A stretch of 64,000 bases of DNA from positions 2,046,001-2,110,000 of the forward strand of contig JACONQ010000002.1 in NCBI GenBank assembly GCA_014281115.1, given 5' to 3'. The stretch is from Laburnicola sp. R22_1. Its lineage: Eukaryota; Ascomycota; Dothideomycetes; Pleosporales; Didymosphaeriaceae. Made by a program: the position numbers and the translations under genes. Below are positions 34,733 to 44,916 of the stretch, piece after piece (position 1 is the first letter of the stretch; every line of letters starts with the position of its first letter). The notes beneath the pieces are model-generated. The model saw only the letters and a list, made by a program, of their open reading frames with translations, was not told where the DNA came from and did no database searches.

Positions 34733-36256
34733 ATGCCTGCCTTCGACGACTCTGACTTCGGCGTCGAAATGCCTATTGCACCTCCTAAGTCCAACGGCGT
34801 CACCATCAACGGGACCACAAACGGCACCTCTGATGGCCACTCTTCCCACCAGCCCGTGGGCTCTCACCAAGAATCACGCAGCATCCCCACCAATGGAAAC
34901 GGAACACAAAACTCTATCGAAGTCCCCGCAACCCGCTCTTCCATCTCAGATACTTCCGCCTACATGCACAACCTCTCCCTCTCGCCCAGCATGAGGGACC
35001 GCCGCGGTTCTCGAAACTCTTTCGGTACCTCCCTGCCCATCCCCCGCCAGAAGCGTCAGTCACGGCTCTCGAGTGTGCACTACCCCGATGGAAAGACTTC
35101 GGGGCGTCCGGGTATGCCGTCCATCCAGCCCTCGCGAGACATTCTAGCTGCACAGATGCAAGATCTGAGCGGCGAGAAAGTCAAGGCCGCCAAAGACATG
35201 GCCTTCGTGTTCGACATTGATGGTGTGCTCGTCCACGGTGACCGCCTCATCCCAGAGGGCCAGCGTGTCCTCGAAATCCTCAACGGCGACAACGAACTGG
35301 GCATCAAGATCCCGCACATTTTCCTCACCAACGGCTCCGGAAAGGTCGAGACGCAGCGTGTAGAGCAGCTCAGCAAGATCCTCCACAACCCCATCTCCAC
35401 CGACCAATTCATCCAGTCTCACACGCCCATGCGCGCTCTCGCCGAGTACTACAAGACCGTCCTCGTCGTCGGCGGCGAGGGCTATAAATGCCGCGAAGTC
35501 GCCGAAGAATATGGCTTCCAAGACATCGTGGTCCCGAACGACATCATCGCGTGGGACCCAACCATCGCGCCCTACCGCGTCTTCACCGACGCAGAGCGCA
35601 AAACCAGCCGCCCGCGCGACTTCTCGCAGACCAACATCGAAGCCATCATGGTCTTCTCCGACAGCCGTGACTACGCCACCGACATGCAAATCATCGTCGA
35701 CCTGCTGCGCTCGGAAAACGGCCGCTTCGGCACCCTCGCCAAAGACCCCGTCGCCCAACGCATCCCCATCTACTTCTCCCAGGGCGACATGCTCTGCCCG
35801 ACCGAACACCCCATCCCCCGCATGTCCCAAGGCACCTTCCGCATCGGCCTCGAAGCCATGTACAAAGCCCTCACAGGCGTCGACCTCGAGCGCGTCGTCT
35901 ACGGCAAGCCCGAGCTCGCAACGTACAAGTACGCCGACCAGGTCATCGCCTCGTGGATGGACGAGATCCACAACGACGAAAAGCTGCCGCGCAATATTTA
36001 CATGGTGGGGGATAATCCTGCGTCAGATATTATTGGCGGGAATATGTATGGGTGGAATACGTGTCTGGTGCGGACGGGCGTGTACCAGGGCGAGGGCAAT
36101 GATAAGGAGAATCCGGCGAGTTTTGGTGTGTTTGGGAATGTTTTGGAGGCGGTGGCGGGGGCGACGAGGAAGGAGTTGGGGAGCGATTTTCGGTTGAAGT
36201 TTGATGAGTCGATTAATCCTGTGTTGAACGGGAATGGGGTGTCGGCGATTGAGTAG
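34733..36256 (+). CDS. HAD-superfamily IIA hydrolase, CECR5/YKR070W type
   Basis: Putative phosphatase of the haloacid dehalogenase superfamily, related to human HDHD5/CECR5 and yeast YKR070W, a mitochondria-associated protein of unknown substrate. Single exon, 507 aa. HAD motif I is AFVFDIDGVLVHGD with the nucleophile Asp161 and acid Asp163. Motif II is IFLTNGSGK (Thr/Asn then Ser). The class IIA cap follows, and then VVYGKPE with the motif III Lys. Motif IV is YMVGDNPASDIIGG with paired Asp residues. It is unusually long at the front: about 150 residues rich in Ser, Thr, Asn and Gly (including TTNGTSDGH and SRNSFGTSLPIPRQKRQSR) precede the domain, whereas yeast has little there. That tail looks disordered and could be a targeting or regulatory region. 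Confidence 0.92.
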   Translation: MPAFDDSDFGVEMPIAPPKSNGVTINGTTNGTSDGHSSHQPVGSHQESRSIPTNGNGTQNSIEVPATRSSISDTSAYMHNLSLSPSMRDRRGSRNSFGTSLPIPRQKRQSRLSSVHYPDGKTSGRPGMPSIQPSRDILAAQMQDLSGEKVKAAKDMAFVFDIDGVLVHGDRLIPEGQRVLEILNGDNELGIKIPHIFLTNGSGKVETQRVEQLSKILHNPISTDQFIQSHTPMRALAEYYKTVLVVGGEGYKCREVAEEYGFQDIVVPNDIIAWDPTIAPYRVFTDAERKTSRPRDFSQTNIEAIMVFSDSRDYATDMQIIVDLLRSENGRFGTLAKDPVAQRIPIYFSQGDMLCPTEHPIPRMSQGTFRIGLEAMYKALTGVDLERVVYGKPELATYKYADQVIASWMDEIHNDEKLPRNIYMVGDNPASDIIGGNMYGWNTCLVRTGVYQGEGNDKENPASFGVFGNVLEAVAGATRKELGSDFRLKFDESINPVLNGNGVSAIE

Positions 36257-36878
36257 GGGGCTGACTGGCTGGTGGACGAACCTCAACGAAGCATACGTAG
36301 CTGGCGTTTTGGTTTGGTTTCCCGTTTTGGCGCATTTGCGGCAGAGTTTGCCTGGGCTTGTGAATGGCCGCTACCTATCGACGTTAGAGGATGATTCCCA
36401 TAGATAGACTTGATACCAAAAAAGCATTTCTTACTTCTTCATCGCTTTCTGATTATAAGTGGTTTGTATTGCATTTAAGCTTGCGACACAAATTGGGGTA
36501 TTGATCTTATTTGCTTGTCTCATTGTTTGCTAGCTAGTATCTGAACAGCGCATAGCCATTCCATCGGCGTCTCGCCCAGGTCTTCCGTTATGAGCGATCT
36601 CGTTCTGCTCTTCTGTGTTCTGCACTTGCGTGCACAGCAGCTACACCTATATATTTTCTACAACCTACTCTTGCGCTCGATGAAGCTCAAGATCTATGTT
36701 GGCTCGGCCTTGAAATGGCAGAGCCAGCGCCTATTTACACCGTCGGACGGATTGGTGTTGTTCTAAAGCACCAATACGGTAGTGCGGAACCCGGGCGTAA
36801 GAGCTCGATGTTGCATGTCATGATACCGGGATCGATATGCTCTTTCCTTCCTGCTGGTCGCAGTCCATAGCCGTTTCC
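36257..36878. other. Convergent intergenic region
   Basis: 622 bp holding the 3' ends of two convergent genes. No additional gene or RNA is seen. Confidence 0.6.
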
Positions 36879-38168
36879 TCAAGTAAGCAAGAGACGGTCC
36901 AGCATCGCAATGTTCTTCTTTTCCTCTTGAATCCTTGCCTGCTCGTCGAGCCGGGGATTTTTCAAGGGGTACCTGCTGAGCACAAGCTCTGCCAAATGCT
37001 CCTTGGTGAACTCCATCGCAGTTTGCGCATCTGCAAACTTCTCCTCCTCTAGCAGCTGTCGGGCCACTCCCAAGCATAACTGTACTAGGAATCGTTGTCT
37101 GCTCTTCTTGGAGTTAACATGCTGGACGGCTCCTTTCGGATCTTTCAAGAGTGCAAGCCCTGGCTGAGCATCAGGCTGCGTAGGGTGGTGTAAACAAAGC
37201 ATTGCCTGCACTACTCTGTTCCACGAAGACTTCCATCCGCGGGTAGAGACCGCGAAGGTCTCGTAAAGCTCCGGTGTGCACGGGGCCCGGGGATTCGCAA
37301 CTATCATGTCCACGAGACGGCTGATACTGCCCTGGATGGTCTTGAAATCCAACCCAAATTCCCCTAGTTCCAGCATTCGATATGCCCGCATAACAACTGT
37401 CAAGGCATCATCTCGTGTGCGACCCGCGGTGACCATGTGTCCGAGCAGCCGCTGTCTGAAGGCCACAACTTGCGTTCTATCGAGACCAGTCTCCTGTACA
37501 CGCTGCTCGGGGTTATAAGCAAACCACCGCCACAAGGGAGCGTCGTTGTCTTCAGCCTGCAGCATCGGCACGAGTTTGTTGGCAAGGCTTTTGCAAGGCA
37601 TGCCCTTTGCGTTTAGCTTGGCACCAATGAAGTCTCTTGATCTATCCTGACCGCTCGAGTGCAGCCATTCGGCAATGACGGACGCCGGTCTTTTCTCATT
37701 CTTAGACAGCGAAGCCGGCTGCGCATCGCTTCTTCTCCGTGACGTCTGCAGCACGTCTAGACATGCTTCGGCTTTTGAGAGGTCGGCCGTCCCCAGGGCT
37801 ACTTGGTCGAGGAACCAGCCCAGAGGGTCCTTGAGAACATTGGCGGCGACCGAGTCGGATCCCCTGCGCTGTGGACTCCTCGCAAACAGAGGGTTGGAGA
37901 GGATCGAGTCTATGTGCTCCGAGGCGGTGTTGTAGGATGAGGGCCCACGAGGGGCTCCGGAGCTGGCTTGTTCCACCTTCGCGAGCTGAGTCGTAGTGCT
38001 GGGAAGCGCTTCATGTGTGCCGACGGGGTACTCGCGATCCAGGTGGGTCCTGAAGGACGTGGTGAGGAGGGTGAGCAGCTGCTGGCTCTCGCGCGGGGTC
38101 AGCGGCAGCTGGGGGTGAATCTTGGAGGCCAGCGCGCTGAAGGCACGGCGCGTTGCGGCGGCCTGCAT
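36879..38168 (-). CDS. Unknown protein with mitochondrial-type presequence, 429 aa
   Basis: Single exon. The start at 38,168 (MQAAATRRAFSALASKIHPQ) is chosen because it begins an Arg/Ala/Ser-rich, acid-free presequence of the mitochondrial type; the frame is open upstream to 38,441 but reads as low-complexity UTR. The body is helical and soluble, with segments such as DPLGWFLDQVALGTADLSKAEACLDVL, WRWFAYNPEQRVQE and a C-terminal RLDEQARIQEEKKNIAMLDRLLL. The alternating helices recall fungal mitochondrial expression factors of the PPR-like or RMD9-like kind, but I cannot claim a family. It is divergently transcribed from DEF1 with 392 bp between start codons. Confidence 0.78.
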   Translation of the reverse strand: MQAAATRRAFSALASKIHPQLPLTPRESQQLLTLLTTSFRTHLDREYPVGTHEALPSTTTQLAKVEQASSGAPRGPSSYNTASEHIDSILSNPLFARSPQRRGSDSVAANVLKDPLGWFLDQVALGTADLSKAEACLDVLQTSRRRSDAQPASLSKNEKRPASVIAEWLHSSGQDRSRDFIGAKLNAKGMPCKSLANKLVPMLQAEDNDAPLWRWFAYNPEQRVQETGLDRTQVVAFRQRLLGHMVTAGRTRDDALTVVMRAYRMLELGEFGLDFKTIQGSISRLVDMIVANPRAPCTPELYETFAVSTRGWKSSWNRVVQAMLCLHHPTQPDAQPGLALLKDPKGAVQHVNSKKSRQRFLVQLCLGVARQLLEEEKFADAQTAMEFTKEHLAELVLSRYPLKNPRLDEQARIQEEKKNIAMLDRLLLT

Positions 38169-38560
38169 CGCGAAGGCGAGGGTTGGAGGGGAGCGGTGGT
38201 GGAGCGACCCAAGGATACAGGGCGCCAGGGCGGGCTCCAGCGCGGCCGAGCTCTCACGTGAGCTATGGACGCCCCAGGGCTGGCAGGACGGCGCACAGCC
38301 AGCGCGCTGCTCTGCACCTCTCCAGACACGCTGCACCGCTTCACCTCGCACGCCGCACCCCTCGCGCATAGCCTTTGCCCAGCGCGAACCCCCCACGTCT
38401 GCGCGTCTACCTGCCGCCGCCGGCCTCGAGCGCCTCGCCAAGCGTTTGCTGCTCTTTTAGCAGCCCCATCTTCACCTCCCTACCTGCATCATCCCCACTT
38501 GCACACCTGACCTCGCCCTCACCCCCGTCTTCGAGAGACATACACACAGCTACACTCCAC
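38169..38560. promoter_or_regulatory. Divergent promoter shared by the mitochondrial-type gene and DEF1
   Basis: 392 bp, GC- and CT-rich. Both start codons face away from it. No recognised TATA element; a CTCACGTGAGC palindrome at 38,252-38,262 contains CACGTG, the E-box bound by bHLH factors, and is the one site I would point to. Confidence 0.55.
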
Positions 38561-41500
38561 ATGTCTGACGTCCAGTCTCGGCCTGCGCGCGGCAGGAGCA
38601 CCGCCCGCGGCGGCAGAGGAGGAGGGCACGGCTCGCGAGGGCCGCGCTCCAGCTCAAACAAACAGACAAACGGCGACAGCGCCGACACATCGGCCGACCA
38701 GGGCGAGCTGGGCGAGTTGAAGAAGCGATACCAGTCGCAATTGAGCACACTGCGGGAGCTGTTCCCAGACTGGGCCGACGTCGATCTGCTGCTGGCATTA
38801 GAAGAATCTGATGGCGACCTTGCCTCGACCGTCGAGAAGATTACCGAAGGTGAGTGCACCACCCCACGCGCATCGTGGTGCGCCGGCTACGCAGCAAACA
38901 GTGCGAGCCCGCTGACCTCAGCTAACACCCGCGCCAGGCCATGTCTCCCAATTCGCCGAGGTCAAGAAGGCTAATGACCGATCTCGCTCCAAGGTGAAGG
39001 ACACGAGTGCTCCGACCGACGGCTCACCGTCGCTGCGTGGAGGCCAAGGTCGTCCTCGCGGAGGCGACAGCATTCGTGGCCGTGGCCGCGGCACAGACCG
39101 TGGACGAGGAGGCTTCCGCGGCAGTCGTGGTGGAGCAAACGCAACGAACGGCACACGTGCTGCTGGGGCTGCTGGAGCACCCTCGGTCCCAACCGTCGAG
39201 TCACCCGCCTGGGATGTTCCCGCTGCCGAAGCAAAAGTAGATGGACAGGGCAAAGCTAGCGAGACGCCTTCTGCAGCGCCAGAGGCATCCAAGCCGACAG
39301 CTGCAGCCCCCTCTGCGAAGACGTGGGCCAGCATGTTTGCGCCTGTGCCGAAGCGCGTCGCCCCGAAGCCTGTCGCGCAGCCGACAGCGGCCCCAGAAGA
39401 GCCAGTATCCACGCCTGCAGAGGTGCCGACTCACGAGGTCGCAGAAGAACCGGTGGTGGAAGCGGAAGACTTGCCGTCCGTTCCACCAGTTGCGGACGAA
39501 CTAGTCAACGAACTCGTCGATGAACCTCCGATTGCGACCGAAGATCCATCCAAGTTGACGCCCGACAAGTTGGTGGAAGGTGCTGCTCCTGAGCTCACCC
39601 TCACGCCATCCAAAGATGAACTGACCAAGGACAATGTCGAACATGTGCCCGATGATTCGCATCCTCCGTCTACAGAGACAGCAGCTAGCACCGTCGCCAG
39701 CTCGAGAGACATTGGAAGTCTCGCAAGCGTAGCAACGCCACTGAGCACTGGAGGCCAGGCGCCCATCGGTCGCCCCGCCATCGGAGGATACCAAACGACT
39801 GCGCTCAAGGCCACGTCAGGCGCACATCGCAGTGCCAGCTTCCAGCGAAGGCTCATGGAGCAGCAAGAGGCGGTAGTCATGCCTGGAAACCACGCTGTGA
39901 ATCAGGCAGCGGTACAGTTCGGCAGCTTGGGTCTAAATGGCGATGTGGATGCAGATAACCTCGACGTTGATGAAGACAGAGAAGAGGCGGAGACACGGAC
40001 CCAGCCTCCTCAGCACTCACCCGTGGCGCAGCCAAGGGCTGCTCTCCCTCCTGCCCCGCGACAAGCTCCTCCCGCGGAGTCGCAACCTCAAGAGTCTGCG
40101 CCTACGCCTAAGCAAGCTCCTGGCTTGCCTCCGGTGCCGCAGCAGCAACATCCATCGCAGCAATCGCCCTCGAACCCGCTCGCCGCTCAGGCAATGCAGA
40201 GCCAGGGTTCCCAACATAATCAGCCGTACAACCAGTTCGGACGTTATGGACAGGGCGGTGTGCAGGCTGAAACTGCGGCGCCACCACAGAAACCCTACGA
40301 TCCGTTCGGCCAGCAAGCACCGCAGTCCAGTCAATACGACTACCCTGGTCAGCAACAGGCCCAGCAACAGCCGTCGCAGGCTCATCAGATGGGCGGCTTC
40401 TCGTCTGCCCCGGACGCTTTCGGCTCCCAGTACATCACTGCCGAGCAACAGCGCTCTGCTGCGTTTCAGCAGTACTATGGCACATATGGCCAACAGAACA
40501 CTCCAGGCCAACAAGAAGCTGGTGTTGCGCAACAGCGCTCTGGCAGTGCCTTTGGTGCTGGACCCCATGACCCGGCCTTCCCCCAGAGTCAACCACAACA
40601 GCAGGTAAGTTCCTTCTCTACAGTAATGGCCAATATCGACCCAACTCTTCATACGAACATGTTGCGAGGAGGTCATCTCGAGCAATCTTACGATGAAGAA
40701 CTTCAAAAAAATATTGCTTCAGGAGATCGCGATCAGTTCTTTCGGTGCATCGCCACTAACAATGGGCTACCGCAGGGCCGATACAACGAGGCTCACAATA
40801 GTGGTCACAACACACCGAACCCAACTTTGGGTGGCCAGCACCCCAGCGTGCCTGCGTCGCAGCAGCAGCTGGGTCAACACATGCAACAACCTCATGCTCA
40901 ACAGGGACACGCGGGCAACTACCCATACAACCACCCGTATTTTCAAAGTCCGTACTACAACAATTACATGAACCAGTACAGTGGCTATGGCTCAGGCGGT
41001 TATGGTGGTAATTTCGGAAAGGGCATGTACGGTGGTGGTCAACAAACGCACCATTACGGCATGCCACCGCAAGGTTCATTCGAACATTCCTCGTCACCTG
41101 CTAATGCTGGCGGATTCGGGGGTTCATCGATACACGGTCGCGACTCTGGGCTAGGTGGTGGACTAGGCGACTACGGTAGATCGGTGTCATCTGCCTCCCA
41201 AAACCAGCATAATGTCTCCTCTGTGTCTGGCTTTGGAGGCATTCCGGAATCATTCGGACGCCCTCAAGGTTACGGGGGCCAGAATTACGGTCAGCAGCAG
41301 ATCGGTCAGCAGGGACCCAACGACGAAGCTCTGAAGCCATTCGGCGATGGCAAGAGCGGTGGACCCAGCCCCTCTGCCCTCGGTGCCCAGCCCGGTCGGC
41401 CCGGATCCGCAACGAACACGCCCCAAGGTCAGGGCAGCCAAGGCGGTCTTCCGCAGCAGCAAGGCTTTGGTGGATACCCAGGTCATCTCAACCAGCTACA

Positions 41501-41651
41501 AGGTGGTCAGGGCGGCCAGTATGGTGGGCTAGGTGGATTAGGACACCAGGGTGCCGGGAGCCACCAAAGCAACTACCAAAACTATGGTGGGTTTGGTGGT
41601 TATGGTGGCTACAACCGTGGCGGATGGGGCACCAATTATCAGCAGCATTAG
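38561..41651 (+). CDS. def1: RNA polymerase II degradation factor DEF1
   Basis: Def1 recruits ubiquitin ligases to stalled RNA polymerase II for its degradation after DNA damage. Exon 1 is 38,561-38,849; exon 2 starts 38,938 (intron 88 nt, GTGAGT..CAG). The N-terminus is an Arg/Gly-rich tail (RGGRGGGHGSRG), then a CUE ubiquitin-binding domain at residues about 48-95 (ELKKRYQSQLSTLRELFPDWADVDLLLALEESDGD). A long Ala/Pro/Thr then Gln/Gly/Tyr-rich low-complexity tail continues to the end (QQHPSQQSPSN, GGYGGYNRGGWGTNYQQH), as in yeast. Read through, it encodes 1,000 aa. A second intron, 40,605-40,775 (GTAAGT, CACTAAC branch, CAG), would remove 57 residues in frame and give 943 aa; its content is not Gln-rich, unlike its neighbours. 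Confidence 0.9.
40605..40775 (+). other. Candidate stop-free intron of 171 nt in DEF1
   Basis: CAG|GTAAGT donor, CACTAAC branch 15 nt before the CAG acceptor. Length is a multiple of three with no stop, so both spliced and unspliced messages stay in frame. The encoded 57 residues include IDPTLHTNMLRGGHLEQ and an acidic stretch, unlike the Gln-rich protein around them. Confidence 0.65.
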
Positions 41652-43007
41652 GCCCCTCAGTTCCCCTCACATTGAGTTACAATTGGAGATGGTATGGTGC
41701 GACGGCTCTAGCTGCGCTTTTGCACAAGACGTAGCTAGATTGCGGGAAAGGGGGTATCAAGTCTTATCGGCTTTTGGGTCAAGCGATTCGGCGAGGGGTA
41801 TCAACTTTTTTTCTTTCGTTTCTCTACTGATGATGCTTCTCACCTCTGCTCCACCACATGTCTGAATTGATTAACGGCTAAAAGCGGCCTTTGTATTATG
41901 ATGGGAAAAATTCTTTCTCTCTTTTTTCTCTCTTTTTGCGGGATGTCCTCGGGAATCGGAAATCAGCAATGGCGCTTTTTGACTATTCATCATCATCATC
42001 ATCATCATGAGCGATAACTGGATGACGCGAGCGGACAATGGCAGGCAGGCAGGGTATTATAAGCTTCAATGCTAGAAAGAATTTTTTTGGTTCCTTCGGG
42101 AATTTTGATGGTTTTTGGGTTTCTTTTCTTGGTTTTTTTGGTTTTTGGTAAGGGGATTGTGGTGATGGATGGATGGGGTTCTGTTTGTGGTAACAGGTTC
42201 GTTGGCGGAGAGGGGGGGGAGGGTTCTGGAGTTTTTATTTGCAGATTGGGATGTGCGTGGGTGGAGAGGGGGTAGGGAGGGTTTTTGTTTTGGTTGGTAG
42301 ATGAGATGAATGTAATGTTGAGTGTGGGAATGGGGGTGCTTGCGGATGTGCTTTGTGAGGTTGTGAGGTCGTGATTTTTGTTTTTTGTGTGGTGTGAGGG
42401 CGTGATGTTTTTAGCTAATGAGAATGAGGTCTATAATGGCCTATTTCTAGTTATCCCTTTCTACAGTTCTGTACTATTCGTTGAAATAAGCATTTATATG
42501 TGATGTCTTACTGCCTCTGTTATAATCCTTAAGTTAGTGTAAATTAGCCGCGCGCAAGTATGTATATTAGTTTGGCGCGGTGCGTTTCCGCTACTGCACG
42601 TCAGCGCATGGGGTTTAGACAAATCGCTCTTGGTGCGGGCTCGGGGTCTTAGAGCGGTGAGCTTATCAGGACCGTGGTGGATTTTAACCAGCAGGGCTGG
42701 CTAGTCTACGCCCTTAATCTTTAGTGATATCCGAGCATCAGCTCGTCCGGCGCGGCTGAGGCTTGCTGGGCTATGTGGCATAGCTGATCGGTGGAATTGT
42801 AATTGTTGATTCGAGATTGAGCACCGAGTTGAGCTGTGGGTAAACGTGAGTAGGTGGAGAGTACCTGGATGGACACTGATGGACACCGATGGACACCACA
42901 GTACTGACTTTGTTTAAGAACCCGACTGCGAACTCCCTCGTCTTGATAATCCTTGCTCCTCTTTCCACAAAAAACTTCGACGACTCAAGTACGACGACAT
43001 TCCCAAC
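41652..43007. other. Intergenic region, 1.36 kb
   Basis: The DEF1 3' flank has a (CAT)n tract at 41,988-42,009 and a strongly strand-biased G/T-rich stretch at about 42,060-42,400. Upstream of the next gene the 10-mer GATGGACACY occurs three times in tandem at 42,868-42,897. No gene is recognised; small ORFs here are compositional. Confidence 0.55.
42868..42897 (+). repeat. 10-bp tandem repeat, three copies
   Basis: GATGGACACT followed by two GATGGACACC units, 111 bp before the ATG of the gene at 43,008. It lies in the promoter or 5' UTR and could be a cluster of binding sites. Confidence 0.85.
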
Positions 43008-44001
43008 ATGGCCGAACCAACTTCGCCGCTTCTGCGCCTTCCTTTTGAAATCAGGTTGATCATCTACGAATACCTGCTCTTTCCCTCAAAAGCGCCCTCT
43101 TCATCGCATAACACCTCGGTCGCTAATCTGCTCCCGGATTGGCACACCCACCACTCCAATGGCACCAACGACACGCCTTTCACACTCACCGTCCGCACCA
43201 TCGACCCATATGCCGGAGCGCGCAGCCCAAAGAACTGGAAGCGTAGGTCAACGTATCATGTCCGCACTGGTAAGCTCCCCTCGCTCCCTACCTTTTGCGC
43301 GCGCTCCATCCCTGATAATTACTCTCTACAACGAAGGCATAATAACAGGAGCATCAGGCCCCTTCCTCACGACGACCATGTCCACAACCTACCGCGTGCT
43401 CCTCTCCCCCTACACAGCCCACCTCCGCCACACCGTCCCCTCCCTCCTATCTCTCAGCAAGCAAATCCACGCCGAAGCCGCAAACGTCCTCTACTCAAAC
43501 TACACCTTCAGCTTCCACACGAGCATCGAAGCCGCCGTCCCCTTCCTCTCAGACCTCACGCCCCGCTCCCGCGCCTCCATCCGCCACATCAGCCTCACGA
43601 AAAAAGGCCTCCCTTACACCAAAGAATTCGACCGCCTCGAATGGGCCGCCCTCTGCACGTACCTCTCCACGCAGGTCGCGCTGTCCACTCTCCGCCTGTC
43701 CATCGTCGCAGGGAAACCCGGAAAAGACGGCTGGGACGACGTAGCGCCTATTACGAAGGAGGCATTTGTGCTGATGCAGCGGATGAGGCGGGATTGGGGG
43801 GAGTGTGTTGGGGGTGCGGATTTGGGATGGGTGGAGCAGTTGTTTGCTATTCGGGGGTTGGGGAGCGTTGAGGTGTGTGCGCTTGTGGAGCAGTGTCCTG
43901 TGCCTGTGAGTGAGGTTATGGCGTTTTGGATTGCATTTAGTAAGAGTGCGGAGGGGGGGTTTCGGGAGTGGGTGAGGGGTGCTATGGTGGAGGGGGCGTA
44001 G
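43008..44001 (+). CDS. Unknown fungal protein with LPFEIRLIIYEYLL N-terminus, 304 aa
   Basis: Exons 43,008-43,269 and 43,349-44,001 (79-nt intron, GTAAGC..CAG, AATAAC branch). The N-terminus LLRLPFEIRLIIYEYLLFP is the F-box-like or 2EXR-like motif that opens a very large expanded family of Pezizomycotina proteins of unknown role. After the splice come SLLSLSKQIHAEAANVLYSNYTFSFHTS, another hallmark of that family (a small residue run followed by LYxxxxF), and helices ending FREWVRGAMVEGA. There is no transmembrane segment or catalytic motif. If the N-terminus is a true F-box it would act as a substrate adaptor for SCF ubiquitin ligases, but this is not established for these proteins. Confidence 0.86.
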
Positions 44002-44559
44002 GGAAGGAATGGAAGGAAACGACGAGCTCTAGGAGAGTAGACTATGAGTAGGGTGCTCTCTGGAAGTGGGTTGGTGAGGTGGCTACGTTGCTGAAGTGAT
44101 GATGTGAAGGGGTTCGTATGTGGAAATAGCTGTTGTGGGGGGACATCCAATAAACGGTCTCACCGTGATGCGAAAAGAGAAGTAGCAGTATTAATACACA
44201 TGGTCAGTCAGGTACGGGAGAGAGGCCCGATTGACAGTGCGTCGCGCAAGCAAAGACAATCCATCTCCGGGACGAGCCGAAGATACGGAAGTGTGGTGTA
44301 TTCCGGCGTTGCGTTGTCCAAGTGGACACTTTTCTGGTAATGCGAGGAGGGCATGTGGATAGCTGCTTGGGCATCTAGTGATGACTTCGAGGATCACGGT
44401 GTTGAAAGAATAGGGATACGGATATGACTTCACGAATGGAGAGGCCAGCGCGTTTTAGAGAGATATTTAATGATTAGTTGAATTAGAGTCATTATATATT
44501 ACGAAGCTATAACTTGATAAACGCTACAATGCGAAAATGAGCAAGGGGTATCGAACTAT
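44002..44559. other. Convergent intergenic region
   Basis: About 560 bp between the gene above and the BYS1-type locus on the opposite strand. The AT-rich portion at 44,450-44,530 probably holds 3' ends. No gene is seen. Confidence 0.55.
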
Positions 44560-44916
44560 TCAACAACAAAGTGCCGAGATGAACGCCAATACTCCAGCGC
44601 TAGACTTCAAACCAAAAAAATAAGAAACCACAGCAGAACTCCTACCCACCACCGACGTCAGAATGTCCGCCGCCCCGATCCCCCCCCTGCTCTCCACGCC
44701 CTCACACCGCCCCGTGAAGTAGCACTCGATGGCCCCCGGTGGGCATAGAGCTGCCCTTTGCGGCATCTCTCCGGGGCCTTCCCAGCCCCAGCACGAGCAG
44801 TCAGCGTTGAAACAGACGGTGCCTTCTGGGACGCCTTTTGGAAGGAGGTAGGTTATCAAGGCGTGGCCGGGAGAAGGTGAGGGTGTGGGTACGGACGTGG
44901 GCGTTGGGCGAGGGAG
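44560..44916 (-). other. In-frame Cys-rich, GPI-like extension downstream of the BYS1 stop
   Basis: Directly after the TAG at 44,919-44,917 the same frame stays open for 118 codons. It encodes a Pro/Thr/Ser linker (PRPTPTSVPTPSPSPG), a Cys-rich segment with CFNADCSCWGW ... CPPG ... CYFTGRC, and a final small-residue then hydrophobic stretch (VVSYFFGLKSSAGVLAFISALCC) of the sort cleaved in GPI attachment. It is coding-like but cut from its N-terminal part by one stop. Confidence 0.75.

Noticed and set aside
35144..35971. 275-aa minus-strand ORF opposite the HAD hydrolase
   Set aside because: Antisense shadow of a GC-biased exon. It is made of Asp/Val/Gly/Ala repeats, with no recognisable domain.
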